The notes below the pieces were generated by a model. The model ran no database searches, was not told the origin of the DNA, and saw nothing but the letters and a program-made list of their open reading frames with translations. From assembly GCA_934876235.1 (NCBI GenBank), contig CAKXKM010000004.1:1-54134 (forward strand): a DNA stretch of 54,134 bases. Reading direction: 5' to 3'. Below are positions 45,274 through 53,427 of the stretch, piece by piece. Made by a program: the position numbers and the translations under genes. The stretch's first letter is position 1. Each line of letters begins with the position of its first letter. The stretch is from Collinsella sp. AF02-46-1 (GTDB lineage Bacteria > Actinomycetota > Coriobacteriia > Coriobacteriales > Coriobacteriaceae).

Positions 45274-46710
45274 ATGGCAGAGACAGAAAAGAAGCGCACT
45301 CCTCGAGTCCCGCACGTGTACACCATCATTCTCGTCTTGATGGCCGTATTTGCCGTTCTGACCTGGGTCGTGCCTTCGGGTTCGTTTGAGCGCCAGGAGG
45401 TTAACGGTCGCGAGGTAACGGTCTCGGGCACCTATGAGCCTGTCGATAAGGTCTATACGGACGAGGACGGCAACGAGGTCGATCTTCGCCAAGGCATCTT
45501 CGAAGTACTTGAGGCCCCTGCGATCGGCATCCAGCAAGCGGTCGAGGTCGTTGCATTCATTATGATCGTGGGAGGTTCCTTCCAGGTCATCACGGCGACC
45601 GGAGCCATCACGAGCGGCGTCGCCCGAGTGGTGAAGAAGTTCAAGAGCAAGGACGTCCTCATCATTCCGATCCTAATGGTGCTTTTTGCCTTGGGCGGCA
45701 GCACCTTTGGTATGGCAGAGGAGACGCTTCCGTTCTTTGCGATTCTTATGCCGATCATGATGGCCATGGGCTTCGACTCAATTACAGCGTTCATGACGGT
45801 GTTTGTGGGTGCCCGTATCGGATACATCGCATCTACCGTCAATCCGTTCAACGTCCTGATTTCCCAGGGCATCCTCGGTATCCAGGGCAACCCCCAGCTT
45901 TGGTTGCGTACTATTGCCCTTGCCGTGCTCACGGCGGTTGCCGTCGCATGGGTTGTAATGTATGCCCTCAAGGTTAAGAAAAACCCCGAAGCGTCCCCCG
46001 CTTTCCACGATGATATCGAGAAACGCAAAGAGTTTGGCGCGGATGAGAACCTCCTCGATAGCGAGTTCACCGCTAAGCAAAAAGCCGTCATGGTTATTTT
46101 CGTGCTTGGACTTGGCGCTATCATTTGGGGCCTGGTAGCCCAGGGCTGGTACATGAACGAAATCTCTGCGATTTTCTTGGCCATGGCCCTTCTTTCTGGT
46201 GTTGTTTCCGGGATGAATGAGAAGGAGATCGCTGGCGAGTTCGTTAAGGGAATTGCAGATTTCGCGTTCTCTGCCATCGTTGTTGGACTTGCCCGCGGAA
46301 TCCTCGTAATCGCCAATGACGGCCTCATCATCGATACGATTCTCAATACGCTCGCCACGGCTCTCACTGGAGTTCCAGCCGTTATCTTTACGAGCATCCT
46401 CTATGTCGTGGATAACCTTCTGTCGATCCTCGTTCCGAGCTCTTCGGGTATCGCTGCTCTTACGATTCCAATTTTTGGCCCGCTTGTTGAGCTGATGGGC
46501 TTAAACCCCGAGGCTGCAGTTACGGGTCTTTCCATGGGCAGCGCGGCCATGTCTCTCATTTCGCCAACAAGCGCGATGCTCGTTGCCGGTCTTGGCGTCT
46601 GCAAGATTCCGCTTGGCCAGTGGTGGAAGGTTGCTTGGAAATTCTTCCTGGTCGTGAGCGTTATCTGCATGGCATTCACTGCGGTTTCGGGCCTTATCCC
46701 CTTGCCGTAA
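45274..46710 (+). CDS. YfcC-family transporter, probable arginine/ornithine carrier
   Basis: A 478-residue membrane protein with about 12 spans. The YfcC family features are the N-terminal PHVYTIILVLMAVFAVLTWVVPSGSF, the outer loop with Asp/Glu/Gly, and the re-entrant-like segments GGSTFGMAEETLPF and VPSSSGIAALTIP. Members in other bacteria occur in arginine deiminase operons as arginine:ornithine exchangers. Its place directly before arcA supports that. AAGGAGGAGAG precedes the ATG. Confidence 0.87.
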   Translation: MAETEKKRTPRVPHVYTIILVLMAVFAVLTWVVPSGSFERQEVNGREVTVSGTYEPVDKVYTDEDGNEVDLRQGIFEVLEAPAIGIQQAVEVVAFIMIVGGSFQVITATGAITSGVARVVKKFKSKDVLIIPILMVLFALGGSTFGMAEETLPFFAILMPIMMAMGFDSITAFMTVFVGARIGYIASTVNPFNVLISQGILGIQGNPQLWLRTIALAVLTAVAVAWVVMYALKVKKNPEASPAFHDDIEKRKEFGADENLLDSEFTAKQKAVMVIFVLGLGAIIWGLVAQGWYMNEISAIFLAMALLSGVVSGMNEKEIAGEFVKGIADFAFSAIVVGLARGILVIANDGLIIDTILNTLATALTGVPAVIFTSILYVVDNLLSILVPSSSGIAALTIPIFGPLVELMGLNPEAAVTGLSMGSAAMSLISPTSAMLVAGLGVCKIPLGQWWKVAWKFFLVVSVICMAFTAVSGLIPLP

Positions 46711-46751
46711 AAGCAAAACCTTACATACAGTTGTAAGAAAGAAGGATAGAG

Positions 46752-47996
46752 ATGAACAAAGGACTGAACGTTCATAGCGAGATTGGCGCCCTTAAGAAGG
46801 TGTGCGTCCATCGCCCCGGTATGGATCTTGTAAACATGAAGGCGGAGGATTTCGACCGCGTTTGGATTCACGACGCGTTCTATCTGGACTATGCCCAGAA
46901 AGAGCACGATCAGTTTACCGACCTTCTTCGCGGCGCTGGCGCCGAGGTCGTCTATATGGAAGACCTGGTTGCCGAGACGTTTGATAAGGTCGAGGGCGCG
47001 CGTGCGGAGTTCATGGGAAAGTTCATGAACGAGTCGGGTATCAAGAACGCCGCTCTTCGCCAGGCGGTTGTCGAGAAGCTCGATTCCATCAAGGACAACA
47101 AGGAATTTGTCCTCACAGCTATGGGCGGACTGTATGTGCGCGACCTCGAGATCCCGCATGTCGGCGGCTCTCTTGCCAGCCTGGACGGCGACGAGCTGAA
47201 GGGCGACGATATGGTGCTGTTCCCCATGCCGGCCTCGTATTTCTCCCGTGACCCTCTGGCTGTCGTGGGCAAGGGCGCTACCATGAACCGCATGTACTGG
47301 AATCAGCGCAATCGCGAGGTAATCTTCTACGAAACGGTGCTGCGTAACCATCCTGATTACGCTGGTAGCCCCATTTGGTATGACCACAACAGCGAGTGGC
47401 ATATCGAGGGCGGCGATATCCTCAACATCAACGCCAAGACGCTCGCCATCGGTATTTCCGAGCGCACCCAGACTGCAGCCATCGATGAGCTCGCCAAGAA
47501 TATGTTCTGGGGTTCCGATGAGGCCGAGATCGAGAACATCTATGCCATCAAGATTCCGCACGGCTATGCCTACATGCACCTCGACACCGTCTGCACGCAG
47601 GTCGATCGCGATAAGTTCACGGTCTATCCCGGCATCTACCAGACGCTTCGTGCCTACCGCCTGACCAAGGGCGATTCGGAGGGGGAGGTGCATATCGAGG
47701 AACTCGAGGGCACCCTGCAGCATATCCTCGAGCTTGCGACGGGTATGGACCATATCACCATGATTGAGTGCGGTGGTGGCGATCCGATCGAGGCTTCCCG
47801 TGAGCAGTGGAACGATGGTTCCAACACTCTTGCGGTCGCACCGGGCAAGGTCTGCGTGTATGAGCGCAACGTTGTAACCAACGATGCTCTTTACAAGGCT
47901 GGCGTCGAGCTGCTCGTCGCTCCCTCCGAGGAGCTTTCTCGCGGTCGCGGCGGCCCGCGTTGCATGACCATGCCGTTCTGGCGTGAGGAAATCTAG
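46752..47996 (+). CDS. arcA: Arginine deiminase
   Basis: It converts L-arginine to L-citrulline and ammonia. It has 414 residues, a normal length. Motifs are FSRDPLAVV, WHIEGGD, MHLDTV, EQWNDGSNTLAVAPG and RGGPRCMTMPF with the catalytic Cys. AGAAGGA lies before the ATG. It lies between the transporter (41 bases upstream) and ornithine carbamoyltransferase, forming the main arc operon. Confidence 0.96.
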   Translation: MNKGLNVHSEIGALKKVCVHRPGMDLVNMKAEDFDRVWIHDAFYLDYAQKEHDQFTDLLRGAGAEVVYMEDLVAETFDKVEGARAEFMGKFMNESGIKNAALRQAVVEKLDSIKDNKEFVLTAMGGLYVRDLEIPHVGGSLASLDGDELKGDDMVLFPMPASYFSRDPLAVVGKGATMNRMYWNQRNREVIFYETVLRNHPDYAGSPIWYDHNSEWHIEGGDILNINAKTLAIGISERTQTAAIDELAKNMFWGSDEAEIENIYAIKIPHGYAYMHLDTVCTQVDRDKFTVYPGIYQTLRAYRLTKGDSEGEVHIEELEGTLQHILELATGMDHITMIECGGGDPIEASREQWNDGSNTLAVAPGKVCVYERNVVTNDALYKAGVELLVAPSEELSRGRGGPRCMTMPFWREEI

Positions 47997-48013
47997 TCAG
48001 CGTTAGCGTATCT

Positions 48014-48040
48014 GGGCGGCGCGTGTGGTCTGCGCCGCCC
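48014..48040 (+). other. Intercistronic hairpin between arcA and argF
   Basis: GGGCGGCGC (48014-48022) and GCGCCGCCC (48032-48040) pair perfectly across nine bases. No T-tract follows, so it is more likely a stability or processing element than a terminator. Confidence 0.55.
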
Positions 48041-48081
48041 ATCCCTCCTTGTGTGTTCCAACAACCGAAAGGACTCAAATC

Positions 48082-49089
48082 ATGGCTCTTAATCTTTCTG
48101 GTCGAAGCGTTCTTACCCTGCTTGACTTTACGTCCGAGGAAATCGAGTACATGCTCGACCTCTCAAAGAACTTCAAGGATATGAAGCGCGCCGGTTATCC
48201 GCACCGCTTTCTCGAGGGCAAGAACATTGTCCTGCTGTTTGAGAAGACCTCAACGCGCACGCGCTGTGCCTTCGAGGTCGGCGGTATGGACCTGGGTATG
48301 GGCGTGACCTACCTCGACCCCGGCTCGTCGCAGATGGGCAAGAAAGAGTCCATCGAGGATACCGCCCGCGTGCTCGGTCGCATGTATGACGGTATTGAGT
48401 ATCGCGGCTCCGACCAGTCAATCGTCGAGGAGCTTGCCGCCAAGGCTGGCGTTCCCGTCTGGAACGGTCTGACCAACGAGTACCATCCCACCCAGGCCCT
48501 TGCCGACATTCTTACCATGCGTGAGGAGTTTGGCGACACGCGCGGCATGAAGCTCACCTATATGGGCAAGGAGCAGGGCAACGTCAGCGACTCCCTGATG
48601 GTTATCTGCGCCAAGCTCGGCATTAACTTCTGCTCCTGCGGACCCAAGGGCGATGTCGAGGGCGCCACGCACTTCGATCCCGAGCTTCTTGAGCGCTGCC
48701 AGGAGATCGCCGCTCAGAATGGCTGCACGATCCAGCTCACTGAGGATATCGACGAGGGCGTCAAGGATGCAGACGTGATCTATACGGACGTTTGGGTCGG
48801 TATGGGCCAGGCTGAGGAGCTGTGGAAGAGCCGAATCGATCTTCTCTCTCCCTATCGAGTAACGCCCGAGGTCATGGCCAAGGCAAACCCCGGCGCCATC
48901 TTTATGCACTGCCTGCCGAGCTTCCACGATACGCAGACCACCATCGGCGCCGAGATTGCCGAGAAGTTCGGCGTGACCGAGATGGAGGTTTCCGACGAGG
49001 TCTTTGAGAGCGCGCAGTCTCGCGTGTTCCAGGAGGCCGAGAACCGCATGCATACCATTAAGGCCATGATGTACGCGACGCTTCGCTAG
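48082..49089 (+). CDS. argF: Ornithine carbamoyltransferase (catabolic context)
   Basis: In the arginine deiminase pathway it converts citrulline and phosphate into ornithine and carbamoyl phosphate. It has 335 residues. Motifs are FEKTSTRTRCAFE, NEYHPTQALAD, YTDVWVGMGQ and HCLPSFHD (usually HCLPAFHD). GAAAGGAC precedes the ATG; an upstream in-frame GTG region without a site is rejected. It lies between arcA and the second arcC, so the catabolic name arcB fits equally. Confidence 0.96.
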   Translation: MALNLSGRSVLTLLDFTSEEIEYMLDLSKNFKDMKRAGYPHRFLEGKNIVLLFEKTSTRTRCAFEVGGMDLGMGVTYLDPGSSQMGKKESIEDTARVLGRMYDGIEYRGSDQSIVEELAAKAGVPVWNGLTNEYHPTQALADILTMREEFGDTRGMKLTYMGKEQGNVSDSLMVICAKLGINFCSCGPKGDVEGATHFDPELLERCQEIAAQNGCTIQLTEDIDEGVKDADVIYTDVWVGMGQAEELWKSRIDLLSPYRVTPEVMAKANPGAIFMHCLPSFHDTQTTIGAEIAEKFGVTEMEVSDEVFESAQSRVFQEAENRMHTIKAMMYATLR

Positions 49090-49112
49090 TAGCTGGGAAG
49101 TGAACGAACACT

Positions 49113-50075
49113 ATGAGTAAACCGTACGGAAAGCCCGATCGTATTGTCGTCGCCCTCGGCGGCAACGCCCTCGGCAACAACCCCGTCGAGCAGATCGAGG
49201 CCGTGAGCAACACCGCCCACGCTCTCCTCGGCCTCATCGAGCAGGGCAACGAGATCATCATCACCCACGGCAACGGCCCGCAGGTCGGCATGATCCAGAA
49301 CGCCTTCGCCGCTGCCCACGACGCCATCGGCACCCCCGAGATGCCGCTGCCCGAGTGCGGCGCCATGTCCCAGGGCTACATCGGCTACCACCTGCAGCAG
49401 GGCATCGGCCGCGAGATGCACAAGCGCTATAAGCGTTGGCACGCCGCCACCGTCGTCACCCAGATCGAGTGCGACCCGGACGATCCCGCGTTCAAGAACC
49501 CGACCAAGCCGATCGGCCCCTTCTACACCGAGGAGCAGGCCAAGGAGTTCATGGCCGAGGATCCCTCCAAGGTCTTCGTCGAGGACTCCGGCCGCGGCTG
49601 GCGTCGCGTCGTCGCCTCCCCCGATCCCAAGAAGATCGTCGAGGCTGACTCCATCCTCAACCTGCTCGACAACGAGTTCATCGTCATCGCCTGCGGTGGC
49701 GGCGGCATCCCCGTCGTCCGCGACTACGAGAACAAGGGTTGCTACAAGGGCGTTCCCGCCGTTATCGACAAGGACCTGGGCGGCGAGCTGCTGGCCGAGG
49801 ACTGCGACGCCGACGTCCTGTTCCTGCTGACCGCCGTTGAGCATGTCGCCATCAACTTTGGCAAGCCCAACCAGGAGGAGCTCGAGGACCTCACCGCCGA
49901 CGAGGCCGAGCGCCTGGCCGACGAGGGCCAGTTCGGCAAGGGTTCCATGGAGCCCAAGGTCCGCGCTGCCATCAAGTTCGCCCGTTCCCGCAAGGGCCGC
50001 ACCTGCATCATCGGCGCCCTGGACAAGGCCGCCGAGACCATGGCCGGCCTCTCCGGTACCCGCATCCACGAGTAG
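49113..50075 (+). CDS. arcC: Carbamate kinase, copy 2 (in the arc operon)
   Basis: A 320-residue enzyme apparently identical to copy 1 except at residue 5. The first six codons differ in DNA (MSKPYG here, MSKPLG in copy 1) and then match exactly. It follows argF by 23 bases with GGGAAG as ribosome-binding site, and completes the pathway by making ATP from carbamoyl phosphate. Confidence 0.96.
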   Translation: MSKPYGKPDRIVVALGGNALGNNPVEQIEAVSNTAHALLGLIEQGNEIIITHGNGPQVGMIQNAFAAAHDAIGTPEMPLPECGAMSQGYIGYHLQQGIGREMHKRYKRWHAATVVTQIECDPDDPAFKNPTKPIGPFYTEEQAKEFMAEDPSKVFVEDSGRGWRRVVASPDPKKIVEADSILNLLDNEFIVIACGGGGIPVVRDYENKGCYKGVPAVIDKDLGGELLAEDCDADVLFLLTAVEHVAINFGKPNQEELEDLTADEAERLADEGQFGKGSMEPKVRAAIKFARSRKGRTCIIGALDKAAETMAGLSGTRIHE

Positions 50076-50176
50076 TCCCTACTCCGTTGCCTCTCTCGTG
50101 GGCGCCAGGCAAAGCGCCCACAGACTAGCCTCTCTTCATGAGCCCCGCAGTCCGCTCCGACTGCGGGGCTTTTGCT
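49131..50176 (+). repeat. 1,046-bp direct repeat, copy 2
   Basis: Matches 42008-43053, including the terminator. The flanks do not match: the argF side differs from the A/T-rich region before copy 1, and a repeat element follows copy 2. Confidence 0.9.
50141..50173 (+). terminator. Terminator of the arc operon
   Basis: Same sequence as the terminator of copy 1: a perfect 12-bp stem followed by TTT, ending nine bases before the repeat element. Confidence 0.9.
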
Positions 50177-50181
50177 ATCGG

Positions 50182-50451
50182 TAGTCATTGGGGACAGACT
50201 TAAATGAGTAGCACCAATCAACTGCGGAAAGTGCATCTCACAATGAGCGTCCAAAATGGGGCACAGTTTCCCCGGGGCCCTCAACCGGAAAATACATCCC
50301 GGAATTTGCCCGAAAAATGGCCCCCAGTTTCCCAAACAGGCCGCTAACGGAAAGCGCATCCCGCTATCGAACTTCAAAGCGGGGTGCGCTTTCCGTGCCA
50401 GCAGTTCCGGGCATCCAGAGACCACTCATTTAAGTCTGTCCCCAGTGACTA
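50182..50451. repeat. Palindromic triplet array C bounded by 27-bp inverted repeats
   Basis: A 270-bp element. Terminal inverted repeats at 50182-50208 and 50425-50451 match at 26 of 27 positions and begin TAGTCA(T/C)TGGGGACAG. Inside are three 46-bp units at 50226-50271, 50287-50332 and 50349-50394 (pitch 61 and 62). Each starts GGAAA and ends TTTCC as in arrays A and B. The element lacks any coding frame of note. Its right end supplies the stop codon of the peptidase gene on the minus strand. The shape is that of a non-autonomous, MITE-like element; no clear target duplication is visible. Confidence 0.87.
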
Positions 50452-51483
50452 GTAGTAGGCCCACATGGCTTCGACTTCGTTGAGGACCTCTACGACGCCC
50501 CAGCGTCGGGCGCTGCGGCTGGCCGAGTTGGGATCGAAGACTTCAATCTGGTCGGCGTCGTCAATACCGTAAAGCACAATGTAGTGGCCCACGTTGGTAA
50601 AGGTGCCCGGCCGAACGGCGGCGATGACGGGCGCTCCCGAACGCAGCACCTGAGTCATCGAGTCGCGATCGTTATGAAGCTCCGTTCCGTTAAGGCCCAG
50701 CTGCCATGCGCCGCGCGTCATAAATGACCATTCGGTGGCGCCGGTGGGGGCATAGTTGCCCGCCTCGGAAAGGGCGCACATGTCGACCGGTGTCATATCG
50801 GTGCGGCCGGTCTTAAAGATATAGACCATGGTGAGGCAAGTGGGACCGCAAGCGTTTTCGCGAATAGTGCCACCGGCATAGGGCAGCTCCGACCACGCAG
50901 GGTCGATCTGATAGATATGGGGCATCGTGCCGGCTTGCCATTGCGAGCGCGGAGTCGAAAAGGCGAAAGAATGACCGGGCGCGACGGGGGCCTTGAGCAG
51001 CTTGTCCTCGGCGGTGGGCTCGAGACCGGCCGAGCCGTGGGACATACAGGAGCTCATAAGCACAAAGACCAGACAGATGAGGATAGAGCACAGTGCGAGG
51101 CAAAGCCGACGAGCCGGCAGGGCGGGGGCATTCACGTACGATGTCGAGCGGTAGGGCTTGCCGTCGCGTCCGCCTTGGGGATGCGAAAAGAAGCGGTTGA
51201 TATGGATGCCGGGCTGACGTGCGCCGTTGCGGCGCAGTTGCGGAACCTCGGCTTGGCGCTGTCGAGTGCGCGCGCCCAAGCGGCTATCTTGCTGTGCGCT
51301 TGTGCCCGTGCTCGGACGGCCGCTCTGCCGTGTTCTGTTTGTCTGCTGCCGAGACGAAGGCCCGGGTTGCTCTTGAGGGCGTTGCGGATTGCTGCTCGTG
51401 GCACTTCTGGGCATCGGCGTGGTGCGGCCAGCAAGGCGAACGCTTTGTCGCCGTTGATCACCGTCGTTGTATCCGTATGCCAT
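50449..51483 (-). CDS. Membrane-anchored C39-like cysteine peptidase
   Basis: A 344-residue protein. The first 120 residues are Arg/Gln/Ser/Pro-rich and look disordered and cytoplasmic. One span follows (about 124-147, ending in SSCMS). The outer domain has the papain-like C39 pattern: catalytic Cys in RENACGPTCLTMVY, His in NVGHYIVLYG, and Asp/Asn in VFDPNS. The substrate is unknown; a surface or peptide-processing role is inferred. AAGGCGG precedes the ATG. The stop codon is the outer edge of repeat element C. Confidence 0.82.
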   Translation of the reverse strand: MAYGYNDGDQRRQSVRLAGRTTPMPRSATSSNPQRPQEQPGPSSRQQTNRTRQSGRPSTGTSAQQDSRLGARTRQRQAEVPQLRRNGARQPGIHINRFFSHPQGGRDGKPYRSTSYVNAPALPARRLCLALCSILICLVFVLMSSCMSHGSAGLEPTAEDKLLKAPVAPGHSFAFSTPRSQWQAGTMPHIYQIDPAWSELPYAGGTIRENACGPTCLTMVYIFKTGRTDMTPVDMCALSEAGNYAPTGATEWSFMTRGAWQLGLNGTELHNDRDSMTQVLRSGAPVIAAVRPGTFTNVGHYIVLYGIDDADQIEVFDPNSASRSARRWGVVEVLNEVEAMWAYY

Positions 51484-51546
51484 TCGTACCGCCTTGTCTC
51501 ATGTATAACCTGTCTATCCTACAAAAAGGATGTGCAACAAATGGGT

Positions 51547-51824
51547 CCGAGCGTCAAAAGCTCGGTAAACGGTACGAAAGGCGCAAAACACACGGCCTCA
51601 AAAACATCTCTCTATGCGCCCGATGAGCGTACGCCCGTTGGGCGGGCGGCAACAATGAGCGGCAAACCGTGCCGTTCGTCCCAAAAACGGCGCCGCTCGT
51701 TTTGCAGTTCTGCCTTCGGTCGAGCCACAAGCGGCGCTGCTGTGCCAAGGCCGTATCTTAAAGCCACGAAATAAAAGCGCGCGGCAAAACAGACCGCGCA
51801 AGGGGTGACGCCAAAGAGGCGTCA
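51547..51824 (+). promoter_or_regulatory. Hairpin-rich leader of the APC permease gene
   Basis: The 361-base gap before the permease has no supported gene. Hairpins are CCGAGC/GCTCGG (51547-51565), GCGCGG/CCGCGC (51779-51799) and TGACGCC-aaaga-GGCGTCA (51806-51824), the last ending eight bases before AAAGGAGGGG. A Gly/Cys-coded stretch around 51600-51770 looks like non-coding filler. A leader-based control of translation is possible. I found no T-box, lysine or other known riboswitch core. Confidence 0.4.
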
Positions 51825-51844
51825 ATAAGGAAAGGAGGGGAACA

Positions 51845-53296
51845 ATGGCGGACAAGAACGCAGAAGTTGCAGTCGAAGGTAACGGCGGCATGAAGAAAAC
51901 GCTTTCGCTCTGGAACTTCTTCACCATCGGTTTCGGTGCCATCATCGGTACCGGTTGGGTCCTGCAGGTCGGCGACTGGATGGTCGTGGGCGGCGGTCCC
52001 GTTCCCGCTATGATCGCATTCCTCTTGGGTGCAATCTTCCTCGTGCCCGTCGGAGCTGTTTTCGGTGAGCTCACGGCTGCTATCCCCATCTCGGGCGGCA
52101 TCGTCGAGTATGTCGACCGTAGCTTTGGCCGTACGCTGAGCTACATCACCGGTTGGCTCCTGGCCCTGGGCAACGGCATCCTATGCCCGTGGGAGGCCAT
52201 CGCCATTTCGACCCTCGTGTCCGAGATGTTCGGCAGCCTGCCCGGTCTTGAGTGGCTGCGCGCCGTCAAGCTCTACACCATCTTGGGCGCCGACGTTTAC
52301 TTGTTCCCGACGCTAATCGCGCTCGGCTTTGCAGTCTACGTCATCTTCCTCAACTTCCGCGGTGCCAGCTCGGCCGCCAAGCTCCAGGCCTTCCTGACCA
52401 AGGCCCTGCTCTGCGGCATGCTGCTCGCCATGGGCGTCTCGCTGTTCACCGGCTCGCCGGACAATGCCATGCCCGTGTTCTCCCAGGTCACCGGCGCTGG
52501 TGGCGGTAAGGCCGCTACCGAGGGCACCAGCCTGTTCGCCGGCATCGTGTCGGTTCTGGTTCTGACCCCGTTCTTCTACGCCGGTTTCGACACCATTCCT
52601 CAGCAGGCTGAGGAAGCGGCCGAGGGCCTCAACTGGAACAAGTTCGGCAAGATCATCTCCCTGGCCCTGCTGGCCGCCGGCGGCTTCTACATGGTCTGCA
52701 TCTACTCGTTCGGCACCATCCTCGACTGGCATGAGTTTGTTAAGAGCCCGGTTCCCGCGCTTGCCTGCCTCAAGGGCATCAACATGCTCCTGTACCTGGC
52801 CATGCTCGTCATCGCCACGCTTGGACCCATGGGCCCGATGAACTCCTTCTACGGCGCCACGAGCCGCATCATGCTCGCCATGGGCCGCAAGGGCCAGCTG
52901 CCTGAGAAGTTCGCCGAGGTCGATCCCAAGTCCGGCGCTCCCAAGCTCGCCTGCGTCGTGCTGGGCGTCATCACCGTCGTCGGTCCGTTCCTGGGCAAGA
53001 ACATGCTCATCCCCCTGACCAACGTGTCGGCTCTCGCCTTCATCTTCTCCTGCGGCATGGTCGCCCTCGCCTGCCTGCGCATGCGCTTTACCGAGCCCGA
53101 CCTGCCTCGTCCCTACGAGGTGCCCGGCGGCAAGTTTGGCATCAGCCTCGCTATTGCTGCCTGCGCCATCATCATCGGCCTGCTTGTGATTCCGTTCTCT
53201 CCCGCCTCCCTCAACATGGTGGAGTGGAGCATCGTGATCGGCTGGTTGGCTATTGGCCTGGCCCTCATGGCTTTCACCAATTCCCGCAAAAAGTAA
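51845..53296 (+). CDS. APC-superfamily amino acid permease
   Basis: A 483-residue protein with about 12 spans. The first span carries the APC unwound-helix motif FGAIIGTGWVLQVGDW, and the sixth region FFYAGFDTIPQQAEEA is also typical of amino acid transporters. The start has AAAGGAGGGG. The substrate is not readable from sequence. The amidohydrolase gene 131 bases downstream on the same strand could act on the imported compound. Confidence 0.9.
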   Translation: MADKNAEVAVEGNGGMKKTLSLWNFFTIGFGAIIGTGWVLQVGDWMVVGGGPVPAMIAFLLGAIFLVPVGAVFGELTAAIPISGGIVEYVDRSFGRTLSYITGWLLALGNGILCPWEAIAISTLVSEMFGSLPGLEWLRAVKLYTILGADVYLFPTLIALGFAVYVIFLNFRGASSAAKLQAFLTKALLCGMLLAMGVSLFTGSPDNAMPVFSQVTGAGGGKAATEGTSLFAGIVSVLVLTPFFYAGFDTIPQQAEEAAEGLNWNKFGKIISLALLAAGGFYMVCIYSFGTILDWHEFVKSPVPALACLKGINMLLYLAMLVIATLGPMGPMNSFYGATSRIMLAMGRKGQLPEKFAEVDPKSGAPKLACVVLGVITVVGPFLGKNMLIPLTNVSALAFIFSCGMVALACLRMRFTEPDLPRPYEVPGGKFGISLAIAACAIIIGLLVIPFSPASLNMVEWSIVIGWLAIGLALMAFTNSRKK

Positions 53297-53316
53297 CGCC
53301 TAGCCGGGGCGGATCG

Positions 53317-53345
53317 GGTGCGCGGGACCCTCTCTCCCGCGCACC
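53317..53345 (+). other. Hairpin between permease and amidohydrolase genes
   Basis: GGTGCGCGGG (53317-53326) and CCCGCGCACC (53336-53345) pair perfectly across nine bases. There is no T-tract, so transcription probably continues into the amidohydrolase gene. The rest of the 131-base gap shows no other feature. Confidence 0.5.
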
Positions 53346-53427
53346 GAACCCGGCACCACTTGGGTAGCTTTGTGAGGCCATAACCCAACATGGCCTCGCC
53401 CACTATATGGATCCATAAGGAGGAACC

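Noticed and set aside
49086..50069. Minus-strand frames opposite both arcC copies
   Set aside because: They are duplicated simply because arcC is duplicated; there is no ribosome-binding site and no family motif.
51219..51774. Plus-strand frames opposite and downstream of the C39 peptidase
   Set aside because: They run antisense through the peptidase N-terminus and have no ribosome-binding site or recognisable domain.
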